NCBI RefSeq assembly: GCF_001043955.1
Contig: NZ_LABZ01000107.1
Location: 1 to 57,406 of the forward strand
Direction of reading: 5' to 3'
Source: Methylobacterium tarhaniae
Lineage (GTDB): Bacteria; Pseudomonadota; Alphaproteobacteria; Rhizobiales; Beijerinckiaceae
Length of the DNA stretch: 57,406 nucleotides
Position 1 is the first letter of the stretch; every line of letters begins with the position of its first letter. Shown one piece after another: positions 8,975 to 17,294 of the stretch. The notes under the pieces were generated by a model, which worked only from the letters and a program-made list of their open reading frames with translations, searched no databases and was not told the DNA's origin. Position numbers and translations under genes: made by a program.

Positions 8975-9667
8975 ATGCGCGCGATATCCCCACCCGTCGG
9001 ATTGCCGGTGCTGGCCGAGAGCGATCTCGTGCGCCAGGTCGCGCGCCGGCTCACCGACGCGATCGTGCAGGGGCGGCTGCCTCCCGGCGCCAAGGTGGCG
9101 GAGGCGGCCGTTGCCCGCGAGCTCGGCATCAGCCGGGCGCCGGTGCGGGAGGCGGCGCGGCTCCTCGAGAGCCAGGGCCTGCTCAAGGCCTCGCCGCGGC
9201 GCGGCTTCTTCGTGCGCGAGCTCTCGGCCAAGGACGTGGACGAGCTCTACGACCTGCGCCTCTGCGTCGAGCGCCACGCCGCGGTCGAGGCGGCACGCCG
9301 CCTGACGCCGGCGATGCGGGAGGGCTTGCGCCGCCAGCTCGACGTGATGCGGGAGCTGGCCCGGCGCGACGACCCGGCGATGATCGTCGAGGCCGATTAC
9401 CAGTTCCATCGGCTGATCTGCGAAGCCGCCGGCAATGCCCGCCTGCTGCGCCTGTTCGACGGGCTGGCCTCGGAATTGCGGATCGTGATCGGGCTGATCG
9501 GCCGGCTCTACGACGATTCGCAAGAGATCGCCCGCACCCACGAGCCGGTGCTCGCCGCCATCGAGGCCGGCCACCCGGAGCGGATCGTCGCCCATGTCGA
9601 CCACCATATCGGCGTCGCCCGCCGGGAGGTCGTCCGACTGGTGCAGAGCCTCACCCTCACCCCCTGA
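8975..9667 (+). CDS. GntR-family transcriptional regulator, FCD (FadR) subgroup
   Basis: A 230-residue regulator. The N-terminal winged helix-turn-helix spans about residues 15-80 (VARRLTDAIVQGRLPPG, then ELGISRAPVREAARLLESQG). The C-terminal all-helical FCD ligand domain starts near residue 85 (LSAKDVDELYDLRLCVE), with ADYQFHRLICEAAGN and the later ARTHEPVLAAIEAG and DHH histidines as likely metal or ligand contacts. The start is ATG 8975, preceded by GGAGGT. It is the first gene of a short operon with the amidohydrolase and cupin genes and is divergent from the aldolase gene, so it is probably the ligand-responsive switch of the whole locus. Confidence 0.93.
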   Translation: MRAISPPVGLPVLAESDLVRQVARRLTDAIVQGRLPPGAKVAEAAVARELGISRAPVREAARLLESQGLLKASPRRGFFVRELSAKDVDELYDLRLCVERHAAVEAARRLTPAMREGLRRQLDVMRELARRDDPAMIVEADYQFHRLICEAAGNARLLRLFDGLASELRIVIGLIGRLYDDSQEIARTHEPVLAAIEAGHPERIVAHVDHHIGVARREVVRLVQSLTLTP

Positions 9668-9680
9668 CGTCGGAGTTCCC

Positions 9681-10709
9681 ATGAAGGCCGTCCATTCCGA
9701 GGACCATCGCAGCCACGATCCGAAGTTCTTCCTGGTGCGCGGCCAGGTGAAGCCCGCCGCCGACCAGCCGGAGCGGGCCGACCGTCTGCTCGCCGGCCTC
9801 AAGGCCGGGAACCACGCGGTGGTGGCGCCGCAAGCCCACGGTGCCGGCGCCCGGGCCCGCGTGCACAGCCCCGATTACCTCGCCTTCCTGGCCGAAGCCT
9901 GGGAGGCCTGGGAGGCCCTGCCCGACCACGGGCCCGAGATGATCGCCAACATCCACCCGGTGCGCGAGGCGGCCACCTACCCGACCCATATCGTCGGGCG
10001 GCTCGGCTGGCATACCGTGGACACCGCCTGCCCGATCGGCCCGGGCACCTATGCGGCAGCCTCCGCCGCGACCGACGTCGCGGCGAGCGCGGCGCAACTC
10101 GTCCTCGACGGCGAGGACGCGGCCTATGCGCTCTGCCGCCCGCCCGGCCACCACGCCTATCGCGACCGGGCCGGGGGCCATTGCTACTTCAACAACAGCG
10201 CGGTCGCGGCCGCCCACTTGCGCCAGAGGCATGCGCGCGTGGCGGTGCTCGACGTTGACGTGCATCACGGCAACGGCACGCAGGGGATCTTCTACCGCGA
10301 CCCGTCCGTCCTCACCGTCTCGCTCCACGCCGACCCGCGCGGCTTCTACCCCTTCGTCTGGGGCTATGCCCACGAGCGCGGGGAAGGGGAGGGGATCGGC
10401 GCCAACCTGAACCTGCCGCTGCCGCTCGGCACCGGCGACGACGATTACCTGGCGGTGCTGGAGGGCGTGGCCACCCGCACGGTTCGGGCCTTCGCCCCGA
10501 CCGCCCTGGTGGTGGCCCTCGGCCTCGACGCCTCGGAGCACGATCCGCTCGCCGGCCTCGCCATCACCACGGACGGCTTCCGCCGCATCGGCGCGGCCTT
10601 GGCCCGCCTGAATCTCCCGACCGTGCTGGTGCAGGAGGGCGGGTACCTCTCGGACCTGCTGGGCGAGAACCTGACGGCCGTCCTCGCCGGCTTCGAATCC
10701 GCCCGCTAG
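9681..10709 (+). CDS. Histone deacetylase-fold amidohydrolase, acetylpolyamine amidohydrolase-like
   Basis: A 342-residue zinc hydrolase of the arginase/HDAC superfamily. The tandem catalytic histidines are His157-His158 (PPGHHA). The zinc ligands are Asp193 and His195 (DVDVHHGNG) and Asp283 (GLDASEHDP), and the transition-state tyrosine is Tyr322 (EGGYLSD). Length and spacing match the bacterial acetylpolyamine amidohydrolases, as does the MKAVHSEDH N-terminus with its downstream HPV...YPTHIVGR dimer loop. These remove acetyl groups from acetylputrescine-like amines rather than from histones. The ATG at 9681 is used because the family N-terminus begins exactly there. It follows the GntR gene by 13 bp. 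Its presence suggests the locus handles N-acylated amines. Confidence 0.92.
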   Translation: MKAVHSEDHRSHDPKFFLVRGQVKPAADQPERADRLLAGLKAGNHAVVAPQAHGAGARARVHSPDYLAFLAEAWEAWEALPDHGPEMIANIHPVREAATYPTHIVGRLGWHTVDTACPIGPGTYAAASAATDVAASAAQLVLDGEDAAYALCRPPGHHAYRDRAGGHCYFNNSAVAAAHLRQRHARVAVLDVDVHHGNGTQGIFYRDPSVLTVSLHADPRGFYPFVWGYAHERGEGEGIGANLNLPLPLGTGDDDYLAVLEGVATRTVRAFAPTALVVALGLDASEHDPLAGLAITTDGFRRIGAALARLNLPTVLVQEGGYLSDLLGENLTAVLAGFESAR

Positions 10710-10722
10710 GAGGGGGTTTCCG

Positions 10723-11037
10723 ATGGCCTTCGCCTGCACGATTCCCGCGGTCCCGACCGTCCAGGTCGACGACGACACGGTCCGCATCACCCGCTGGGAT
10801 TTCCCGCCCGGCGCCGTCACCGGCTGGCACGAGCACGGCTGGCCCTATTTCGTGGTGATGATCACCGAAGGCACCCTGCGCATCCACGACGGCACGAATG
10901 TCACCGAGGTGCCGCTCGCCCACGGCCAGTCCTATCGCCGCCCGGCCGGCATCCGCCACGACGTCCAGAACGGTTCCGACCACCCGATCGCCTTCGTGGA
11001 AATCGAGGTGAAGCGGCCGGAGGGGCTGGCGGGCTGA
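10723..11037 (+). CDS. Small single-domain cupin
   Basis: A 104-residue one-domain cupin. Cupin motif 1 is seen as PPGAVTGWHEHGWPYFVVMITEG, with His-x-His plus the conserved spacing to a Glu-Gly turn. Motif 2 is seen as RPAGIRHDVQN, with its His. It starts 13 bp after the amidohydrolase stop and has AGGAGGG upstream, so it is the third gene of the GntR operon. Cupins of this size are metal-binding isomerases, dioxygenases or small-molecule sensors. No specific reaction can be assigned, but a role in processing the deacylated product is plausible. Confidence 0.85.
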   Translation: MAFACTIPAVPTVQVDDDTVRITRWDFPPGAVTGWHEHGWPYFVVMITEGTLRIHDGTNVTEVPLAHGQSYRRPAGIRHDVQNGSDHPIAFVEIEVKRPEGLAG

Positions 11038-11050
11038 CCCGCAAAAGGAA

Positions 11051-11076
11051 GCGGCCGGAGCGTGAGCCCCGGCCGC
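11051..11076 (-). terminator. Rho-independent terminator of the flagellin gene
   Basis: A perfect 8-bp GCGGCCGG/CCGGCCGC stem (11051-11058 and 11069-11076) with a 10-base loop lies between the convergent cupin and flagellin genes. Read on the minus strand it is followed by a T-rich run (TTCCTTTT), as expected for an intrinsic terminator of flagellin. For the plus strand the T-tract is poor. Confidence 0.75.
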
Positions 11077-11104
11077 CAATCTTAACGAAGGCTCTGCGTG
11101 CCGA

Positions 11105-13231
11105 TCAGCGCAGGAGCTGCAGGATGCCCTGCTGGGCCTGGTTGGCGAGCGACAGGGCCGAGATCGCCAGCGAGTTGCGGGTCGACAGGGCCTGCGAGTT
11201 CGCCGCTTCCTCGTTCAGGTCGGCGCTGGTCAGGTCGGCGGCGCCGCTGCCCAGGATGTTGATCAGGTTCTTCGAGAAGTCCTGGCGGTTCTGGACCACA
11301 GTCAGGTTCGCACCGAAGGTCGACGACTGGGCCCGCAGCTGGCTGGTCGCCGTGGTGATGCTGCTGAGCGCGGCGTTGATCTCGTCGTCCGTCTGGAAGC
11401 CGCCGGTCACCTTGCTGAGGCCGAGACCATCCGCATCGAGGTCGGCACCGGTGACGTCGATGCTGGACGAGCCCGTCTCGTTGAAGGTGATGTGGAGGGT
11501 GTTCTCCTTCGGGTCGCTCGTGTTGCGGTAGATCAGGTTGATGCCGTTGAAGCTGGTGTCCTTGGCCTGCTGGGTGATCTGGCTCAAGAGCTCGTTGAAC
11601 TGCTTCGCCAGAGTCTGGCGGGTGGTGTTCGTCGAGCCGGTGGCGTCCTTGCCGGTCGAGCTGATCGCCACCGCGGTGTTGGTCGCCGTGCCGTTGACGG
11701 TCGAGGTCTGCGCACCGAAGCCGATGTTGACGTTGTTGCCGGGCGTCGTTCCCTGGGCGGGCGTCACGGTGATCTGCTGTGACGCCCCGATCTTCGTCGA
11801 GCTGAGCACCAGCTTGTTGTTGGCGTCCAGGCTGGCCGTGACGTTGCCGGCCAAGCCCGTATCCGCCGCGATCTGAGCGTTGATCGCATCCACGATGTTG
11901 GCCCTGGTGGCGGTGGCAGCGGTACCGCCGACAGCTGCAATCTGAGTCGCATCCACCGCGATCGTCTTGGCTGGACCAGAGCCGAGCTGGATCGTGAACG
12001 ACGCGTTGGCGGGGGCCGTGAAAGAGGTGCTGGCGGCGAGGGCGGTCGAGCCGGTGATGATCGCCTTCGCCGAGCCGTCCGTGGCATCGGAGCCGACGGA
12101 GGACAGGCCGGTGGCCGCCGTGCCGGTGCCGGCCGTGGAGACACCGCCGGCCGCGCCCGTCGTCGCGCCGAACCCGACATCGACCTGCGTGCTGCCCGAG
12201 GGCGGGGCCGCGATGTTCACGATCACGGCGCTGCCGGGACCCACATCCTGCGACGTGAATTCGACCTTGCCGCCGTTGATGGCAGCCGTCACCGCCGAAC
12301 CTGCAGCCTTCAGCTGCACATTGTAGGCGTCGGCCAGGTCGGCGCTGCTCGGAGCAGTACCGACGGCGGTGCCGTCAGACTTGAGGCTGGTCGAAGTAAC
12401 TGCCAGCGAAGTCGTCGTGAATCCATCGCTGACAGAGAGGAACGAACCTGCAGTGGCAGTGAAGGCCAGCGTAGGCACGTTGTTTGCCGCCGTGAACTTC
12501 GCGCCGGTCGCAGTGCCTGCCTTTCCGAAGCCGAGATCGAGCGTGGAGCTGGCCGACCCTGCCACGGAGAGCTGCTGGGTTGCGCCCGTGCTGGTCGTGG
12601 TGAAGCTAAGACGACCGTCGCTGCCGACCGAGGCGGCGACCTTGCCCTTCAGCGCGGACGAGTTGGAGATCTGGCTGTTGATCGCCGTGACCAGCTGGGA
12701 CGCAGAGATCTTTGTTGCATCCGCGCCGTTGTTGCCCAGGGTTGCGCCGTCGAGACGGATGGTGGTCTTGGTCTTGCCGCCGTCGAGCGAGATGTCCAGA
12801 GAGCCGTCCTTGCCGAGGGTCGAGAAGTCCTGCGTGCCGTCCGTGGTTCCAGCGAGAGTCCCGTAGCTCTTGCTGCTGCTCACGGCGGCGGCGGTGGCGG
12901 GGAGACCATTGGAGGTGGTGCCCTTGTCCGAGAGCGCCTGGTTCGCAGCCGACTTGGCGGAGTCGACGAGCTTCTGGATCGAGGTGATACCCTGGCTGGC
13001 CGCCTTGATGGCTTGGACGCCGTTCGACAGACCGTCGAGCAGGTTGCCGAGGTCGCCCGCGCGCGAGGTCAGGTTCTGCGCGGTGAAGAAGTTGATCGGG
13101 TTGTCGAGGGCCGAGTTGACCTTCTTGCCGGTCGACAGGCGGGTCTGCGTCGTGGAGAGCAGGCTGGCCGTGTCCTGGAGCGACAGGAGGTTCTGCCGGG
13201 TCGCGGCCGACAGGGTGATGCTGGACGACAT
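11105..13231 (-). CDS. fliC: Flagellin, large, with triplicated variable-region module
   Basis: A 708-residue flagellar filament protein. The conserved N-terminal D0/D1 coil covers about residues 1-110 (SITLSAATRQNLLSLQDTAS, STGKKVNSALDNPINFFTAQ). The C-terminal D1/D0 covers about 590-708, with ETGSSSIDVTGADLDADGLGL and a closing LANQAQQGILQLLR. Between them lies a Ser/Thr/Ala-rich region of nearly 480 residues containing three related modules. Each has an (A)INxQI-type helix, then a G...V..S.GxxxF/LxS strand pair, and ends with a LGFG, VGFG or IGFG motif (flagellin IN-motif-like). The ATG at 13231 begins the family N-terminus; reading-frame sequence further upstream is unrelated. It is secreted through the flagellar export apparatus without a signal peptide. 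It is divergent from flbT. Confidence 0.95.
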   Translation of the reverse strand: MSSSITLSAATRQNLLSLQDTASLLSTTQTRLSTGKKVNSALDNPINFFTAQNLTSRAGDLGNLLDGLSNGVQAIKAASQGITSIQKLVDSAKSAANQALSDKGTTSNGLPATAAAVSSSKSYGTLAGTTDGTQDFSTLGKDGSLDISLDGGKTKTTIRLDGATLGNNGADATKISASQLVTAINSQISNSSALKGKVAASVGSDGRLSFTTTSTGATQQLSVAGSASSTLDLGFGKAGTATGAKFTAANNVPTLAFTATAGSFLSVSDGFTTTSLAVTSTSLKSDGTAVGTAPSSADLADAYNVQLKAAGSAVTAAINGGKVEFTSQDVGPGSAVIVNIAAPPSGSTQVDVGFGATTGAAGGVSTAGTGTAATGLSSVGSDATDGSAKAIITGSTALAASTSFTAPANASFTIQLGSGPAKTIAVDATQIAAVGGTAATATRANIVDAINAQIAADTGLAGNVTASLDANNKLVLSSTKIGASQQITVTPAQGTTPGNNVNIGFGAQTSTVNGTATNTAVAISSTGKDATGSTNTTRQTLAKQFNELLSQITQQAKDTSFNGINLIYRNTSDPKENTLHITFNETGSSSIDVTGADLDADGLGLSKVTGGFQTDDEINAALSSITTATSQLRAQSSTFGANLTVVQNRQDFSKNLINILGSGAADLTSADLNEEAANSQALSTRNSLAISALSLANQAQQGILQLLR

Positions 13232-13543
13232 GGGGACGATCCTTATTGATCGGCGAGAGCCATCTTTTTGATGACGCCCCAGCTTGGCTCGGCGAGCGTT
13301 GCGCACATCTTAATGTGATCCGGAGTGCTGGGCGGCTTCGTGCCGTATGGTTAATCTCTCATGAAAGCGCGGGGCGGGGGGATGATTGCCGGCGCAGACG
13401 ATGAAAGCTTAAGGAACCGAGCATAGGCCTTTCTCCCATGACCGTGGGCCCGCGGGTGAAGGCGGACATCGCGATCGATGAGGCGAGCGGCGGACGATCC
13501 GCACCACCCGAAAGCCCCCGAAGACTCGCTCCCGAGACCCGCC
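13232..13543. promoter_or_regulatory. Divergent flagellin/flbT control region with weak sigma-28-like promoter
   Basis: No gene is seen in these 312 bp. Reading toward flagellin, TCAAAAAG (13264-13271) and GCCGATCA (13248-13255) resemble the sigma-28 boxes TAAA and GCCGATAA, but the spacing is about two bases short and the start point would fall close to the ATG. AAGGA precedes the flagellin ATG by about 9 bases. The stretch in front of the coding region would form the flagellin mRNA leader, the known target of FlbT in Caulobacter. No clear promoter for flbT was recognised. Confidence 0.35.
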
Positions 13544-13957
13544 ATGCCCCTGCGCATCAACCTCAAGCCGAACGAACGCCTGATCATCAACGGCGCGGCG
13601 ATCCGCAACGGCGACCGCGCCACCAGCCTCCTGATCGAGAACACGTGCCGGTTCCTGCGCGAGAGCGAGATCATCACCGAGAGCGAGGCCGACACCGCCT
13701 GCAAGCAGCTCTGCGTGACGCTCCAGCTGATCTACCTCGCCGACCATCCGCAGGAGGCCGACGACCTCCTGGTGCGCCAGTCGAACGCGCTCCTCCAGGC
13801 GATGCCGACCAGCGCGCCCTACCTCGTGGCGATCCAGGACGAGCTTGCCGCCAAGCAGTACCACCGCGCCCTGAAGGTCGGCCGCGAGCTCGTCGCCTAC
13901 GAGCGCGCCCTGCTCAAGCGTCCCGAGGCCCCGGCCGACGCGACGTCACCCTCCTGA
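13544..13957 (+). CDS. flbT: Flagellin mRNA regulator FlbT
   Basis: A 137-residue protein matching the alphaproteobacterial FlbT family. It begins MPLRINLKPNERLIINGAAI, which is the family N-terminus, and continues with a basic and helical body (LLIENTCRFLRESEIITESEAD, ALLQAMPTSAPYLVAIQDELA). In Caulobacter FlbT binds the 5' leader of flagellin mRNA and represses its translation or stability until the hook is complete. In rhizobia it can be a positive factor. The ATG at 13544 is chosen because it coincides with the family start, although the ribosome site is weak. The usual partner flaF is not in this window. It diverges from the flagellin gene. Confidence 0.93.
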   Translation: MPLRINLKPNERLIINGAAIRNGDRATSLLIENTCRFLRESEIITESEADTACKQLCVTLQLIYLADHPQEADDLLVRQSNALLQAMPTSAPYLVAIQDELAAKQYHRALKVGRELVAYERALLKRPEAPADATSPS

Positions 13958-14015
13958 CAACGCTTCGCAACGTATCCGCCCCGGCCCGGCCGCAATGGGC
14001 GGCGATGACGCGGGC

Positions 14016-14231
14016 ATGAGCGACCGCATCGGCATCGACTGGAGCACACCCGCGCAGCTCGTCGTCTGGCCGGGCGACGAGACCGGCGAGCGCCCGACCG
14101 TGACGCTCCGCGAGGCGGTGGCGGAGGCGGGCCGGATCGCGACCGGGGTGGTCTGGATCGTGCTCGCCGACGGGCGCATCCTGCGGCCGGGCCAGATCGC
14201 CGAACTGCGGGCGGCGCTGCCGCCGGGCTGA
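14016..14231 (+). CDS. Small conserved-looking hypothetical protein
   Basis: A 71-residue reading frame starting MSDRIGIDWSTPAQLVVWPG. It has a central segment (TVTLREAVAEAGR) and ends VLADGRILRPGQIAELRAA. It reads like a compact beta-helix domain and no known motif is recognised. The composition (evenly spread charged residues, codon third positions rich in G/C) is that of a real gene rather than a shadow frame. An upstream in-frame ATG at 13995 would add seven residues. It lies 58 bp after flbT and 87 bp before the antiporter gene. No function is assigned. Confidence 0.55.
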   Translation: MSDRIGIDWSTPAQLVVWPGDETGERPTVTLREAVAEAGRIATGVVWIVLADGRILRPGQIAELRAALPPG

Positions 14232-14318
14232 CCGCGCCGGGCCGACGGCCAGCGACGGATCGCCTCCCAACCTCTTCCAGCACCCGCGCGTTGCCCCGTT
14301 CTGACAACCGGAGGGGTG

Positions 14319-15869
14319 ATGCTGATCTTCGAATGGATCGCGGGCGTGCTCGTCGTCGCGGTCCTGCTCGCCGCGGTGGCGCGTCGCCTCGGGGCGCCGT
14401 TCCCGGCCTTCCTCGCCATCGGCGGGGTGGTGCTCGCCTTCGTGCCGCAGGTGCCGCGTGTCGACCTCGATCCGGACCTGGCGCTGGCCCTGTTCCTCGC
14501 CCCGGTCCTGCTCGACGCCGCCTACGACACCAGCCTGCGCGACCTCAAGCGCAACTGGCTGCCGGTCGCGGGCCTCGTCGTCGGCGCGGTCGGCGTGACC
14601 ACGGCGGCGGTCGCCCTGGTGGCGCGCTGGCTCGTGCCCGACATGCCGCTCGCCGCCTGCATCGTGCTCGGCGCCATCGTGGCGCCGCCGGACGCGGTGG
14701 CGGCGCTCTCGGTGCTGGCCCATGTCCGGCTGCCCCACCGCCTCGTCACCATCCTCAAGGGCGAGAGCCTGTTCAACGACGCCTCGTCCCTGCTGATCTA
14801 CCGCCTCGCGCTGGGGGCGGTGGCGACGGGATCGTTCTCGGCCGCCGAGGTCGCCCCGACCTTCCTGATCGGCGTCGTCGGCGGGCTCGTCGCCGGGCCG
14901 GTCCTGGCCTGGCTCTATGTCCGGCTGATGCGCCGGGTCACCGATCCGCCGAGCGCCGTGGTGCTGCAATTCGTCGCCACCTTCGGCCTCTGGCTCGCCG
15001 CCGAGCGGGTCGAGGTCTCGGGCGTGCTCACGGTGGTGAGCTTCGGCCTCACCGTGTCGCGGCTCTCGCCCCAGACCATGCCGGCCCACCTGCGCGTCAC
15101 CTCCAACACCGTCTGGGAGACGGCGGTGTTCGTGCTCAACGTGCTCGCCTTCGTGCTGATCGGCCTGCAGATCGGCCCGATCCTCGAAGGCCTGAGCCCG
15201 GCCGAGCGCAGCCACACCGCGGTCGTCGCCGCGGCGGTGTTCGGCACCACGATCCTGGTGCGGCTCGCCTGGGTGCTCGGCGCCCGGGCGGTCGCCCGGC
15301 TCTGGCACCGCCTCGCCGGGCCGATCGGGCCCGCGCCGATCGGGCTGCGCTCCGGCACGACGGTGGCGTGGTGCGGCATGCGCGGCGTCGTCACCATCGC
15401 GCTGGCGCTGGCGCTTCCCGGCGATTTCCCGCACCGCGACCTCGTGGTGCTGACGGCGTTCTGCGTCGTGCTCGGCACCCTGGTGATCCAGGGCCTCTCC
15501 TTGCGCCCGCTGCTGGCCTGGTTCTCCCTGGGCGACGACGATCCGGTCGGGATCGAGGTCGGCCGGGCCCGGGCCGCGGCCTACCGGGCGGCCCGCGACA
15601 GCCTGGCCGAGGAGCGCTCGCCCCATGCCGAGGCCCTGCGGCGGGAATTCGATGCGGGCATCCGCGAGGCCGAGGCCCATGACGAGGGCCTCGCCCCGGC
15701 GAGCCTGCCCGCCGACGCCCTGCGGAGGCGCGCCGTCGAGGCCGCTCGCGCCACCATCCTGTCCTTGCGCGAGCGCGACGAGATCGGCGACGACGCCTAC
15801 CTGCGCCTCGAGGAGGAGCTGGACTGGGCCGAGCTCAGCGCCACGCCGCGGGAGGAGGTGGTGCCGTGA
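14319..15869 (+). CDS. CPA1-family monovalent cation/proton antiporter (NhaP-like)
   Basis: A 516-residue integral membrane protein with about a dozen hydrophobic segments between residues 1 and 410. The CPA1 core motifs are visible: FLAPVLLDAAYDTSLRDLKRNW, AIVAPPDAVAA with the transport-critical acidic residue, and GESLFNDASSLLIY with the conserved Asn-Asp pair. WCGMRGVVTIALALALP follows near residue 360. A soluble, charged tail (about 410-516) is helical. It exchanges Na+ or K+ for protons across the inner membrane. GGAGGGG lies just before tandem GTG/ATG codons; the ATG at 14319 has the better spacing. It appears to stand alone. Confidence 0.93.
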   Translation: MLIFEWIAGVLVVAVLLAAVARRLGAPFPAFLAIGGVVLAFVPQVPRVDLDPDLALALFLAPVLLDAAYDTSLRDLKRNWLPVAGLVVGAVGVTTAAVALVARWLVPDMPLAACIVLGAIVAPPDAVAALSVLAHVRLPHRLVTILKGESLFNDASSLLIYRLALGAVATGSFSAAEVAPTFLIGVVGGLVAGPVLAWLYVRLMRRVTDPPSAVVLQFVATFGLWLAAERVEVSGVLTVVSFGLTVSRLSPQTMPAHLRVTSNTVWETAVFVLNVLAFVLIGLQIGPILEGLSPAERSHTAVVAAAVFGTTILVRLAWVLGARAVARLWHRLAGPIGPAPIGLRSGTTVAWCGMRGVVTIALALALPGDFPHRDLVVLTAFCVVLGTLVIQGLSLRPLLAWFSLGDDDPVGIEVGRARAAAYRAARDSLAEERSPHAEALRREFDAGIREAEAHDEGLAPASLPADALRRRAVEAARATILSLRERDEIGDDAYLRLEEELDWAELSATPREEVVP

Positions 15870-16026
15870 TGGTCCCGGCGCGGTGCCGGGCCGCGCCGGA
15901 TGCACGGCAAAAACGATGGTCAGACCCGAACGGTTGATTGTATCCCGTGCGGGCTTGAGACGAAAAACCTGCGCCTGGGCGAGCGACGTCCCGCGCGGGA
16001 ACGAAGACACGCACGAGCGAGACGCC

Positions 16027-17250
16027 ATGCACGCCACCCGAATGCCCTCGTCCCGGCCGCCATCCTGGATGTCGCGGTTCTTCACGAGCGGGCCCGTCAC
16101 CTGCATCGAGGACCTGCGGGTGCTCGCCGAGCGGCGGGTGCCGCGGATGTTCTACGACTACGCCGATTCCGGCTCGTACACCGAGGGCACCTACCGGGCG
16201 AACGAGGACGATTTCTCGCAGATCAAGCTGCGCCAGCGGGTCGCCGTCGACATGACGAACCGCACGCTCGCCAGCACCATGGTGGGCCTGCCGGTGAGCA
16301 TGCCGGTGGCGCTCGCGCCGACCGGCCTGACCGGCATGCAGCACGCCGACGGCGAGATCCTGGCGGCCCGCGCCGCCGCGAAGGCCGGCGTGCCCTTCAC
16401 CCTCTCGACCATGAGCATCTGCTCGATCGAGGACGTGGCCGAGAACACCGACGCGCCGTTCTGGTTCCAGCTCTACGTGATGCGCGACCGGGACTTCATC
16501 GACCGGCTGATCGACCGCGCCAAGGCGGCGCAATGCTCGGCGCTCGTGCTCACCCTCGACCTCCAGATCCTGGGCCAGCGCCACAAGGACGTGAAGAACG
16601 GCCTCTCGACCCCGCCCCGGATGACGATTCCCAACATCATCAACCTGGCGACGAAGCCGCGCTGGTGCCTCAACATGCTGCGCACGCAGCGGCGCACCTT
16701 CCGCAACATCGTCGGGCACGCGCAAGGGGTCGGCGATCTGCGCTCGCTCTCCTCCTGGACCGCCGAGCAGTTCGACCCCCGCCTCAACTGGGACGACGTC
16801 AAGCGCATCCGCGACCGCTGGGGCGGCAAGCTCATCCTGAAGGGCATCCTCGACCCCGAGGACGCGGAACTGGCCGCGCAGAGCGGCGCCGAGGCCCTGA
16901 TCGTCTCCAATCACGGCGGCCGTCAGCTCGACGGCGCGATCTCGTCGATCGCGGCGCTCCCGTCCATCGTCGAGACGGTGGGCGACCGGATCGAGGTCTT
17001 GATGGATGGCGGCATCCGCTCGGGGCAGGACGTCATCAAGGCGCTCGCGCTCGGCGCCCACGGCGTCTTCATCGGCCGCGCCTTCCTGTACGGGCTCGGG
17101 GCCGGCGGCGAGGCGGGCGTGACCCAGTGCCTGGACATCATCCGCAAGGAGCTCGACGTCACGATGGCGATGTGCGGCCTGCGCGACGTGCGCCAGGTCG
17201 ACGAGCGGATCCTGGCCGGCAAGCCGGCCCTGGCCAATCGGCCGTTCTGA
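16027..17250 (+). CDS. lldD: FMN-dependent L-lactate dehydrogenase / alpha-hydroxy-acid oxidase
   Basis: A 407-residue enzyme of the FMN-dependent alpha-hydroxy-acid dehydrogenase family, which oxidises L-lactate to pyruvate at the membrane and feeds electrons to the respiratory chain. FMN- and substrate-binding residues are visible: the MFYDYADSGSYTE start of the TIM barrel, Lys272 (LILKGIL), the catalytic His296 and Arg299 in SNHGGRQLDGA, and DGGIRSG near 327-333. The ATG at 16027 gives a N-terminus of normal family length; the frame stays open upstream inside the antiporter gene in another frame. It is followed directly by a strong terminator. Glycolate or mandelate oxidation cannot be excluded by sequence alone. 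Confidence 0.9.
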   Translation: MHATRMPSSRPPSWMSRFFTSGPVTCIEDLRVLAERRVPRMFYDYADSGSYTEGTYRANEDDFSQIKLRQRVAVDMTNRTLASTMVGLPVSMPVALAPTGLTGMQHADGEILAARAAAKAGVPFTLSTMSICSIEDVAENTDAPFWFQLYVMRDRDFIDRLIDRAKAAQCSALVLTLDLQILGQRHKDVKNGLSTPPRMTIPNIINLATKPRWCLNMLRTQRRTFRNIVGHAQGVGDLRSLSSWTAEQFDPRLNWDDVKRIRDRWGGKLILKGILDPEDAELAAQSGAEALIVSNHGGRQLDGAISSIAALPSIVETVGDRIEVLMDGGIRSGQDVIKALALGAHGVFIGRAFLYGLGAGGEAGVTQCLDIIRKELDVTMAMCGLRDVRQVDERILAGKPALANRPF

Positions 17251-17256
17251 CGGCAG

Positions 17257-17286
17257 GCGCCGCCCGGCCTGGAGGCCGGGCGGCGC
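17257..17286. terminator. Strong hairpin terminator between convergent genes
   Basis: A perfect 13-bp stem (17257-17269 paired with 17274-17286; core CGCCGCCCGGCC) with a TGGA tetraloop begins six bases after the lldD stop and lies eight bases before the end of the opposing His/Met-rich gene. It has no long T-tract on either side, as is common in GC-rich genomes, but it can serve both strands. Confidence 0.75.
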
Positions 17287-17294
17287 GCGATCCC

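Noticed and set aside
9681..10709. Histone deacetylase acting on DNA-bound proteins
   Set aside because: Length, N-terminus and gene context fit acetylpolyamine amidohydrolases better.
11900..12900. Flagellin variable region as a phase-variable or recombining cassette
   Set aside because: The modules are diverged at DNA level and no inverted recombination sites or second flagellin gene are seen.
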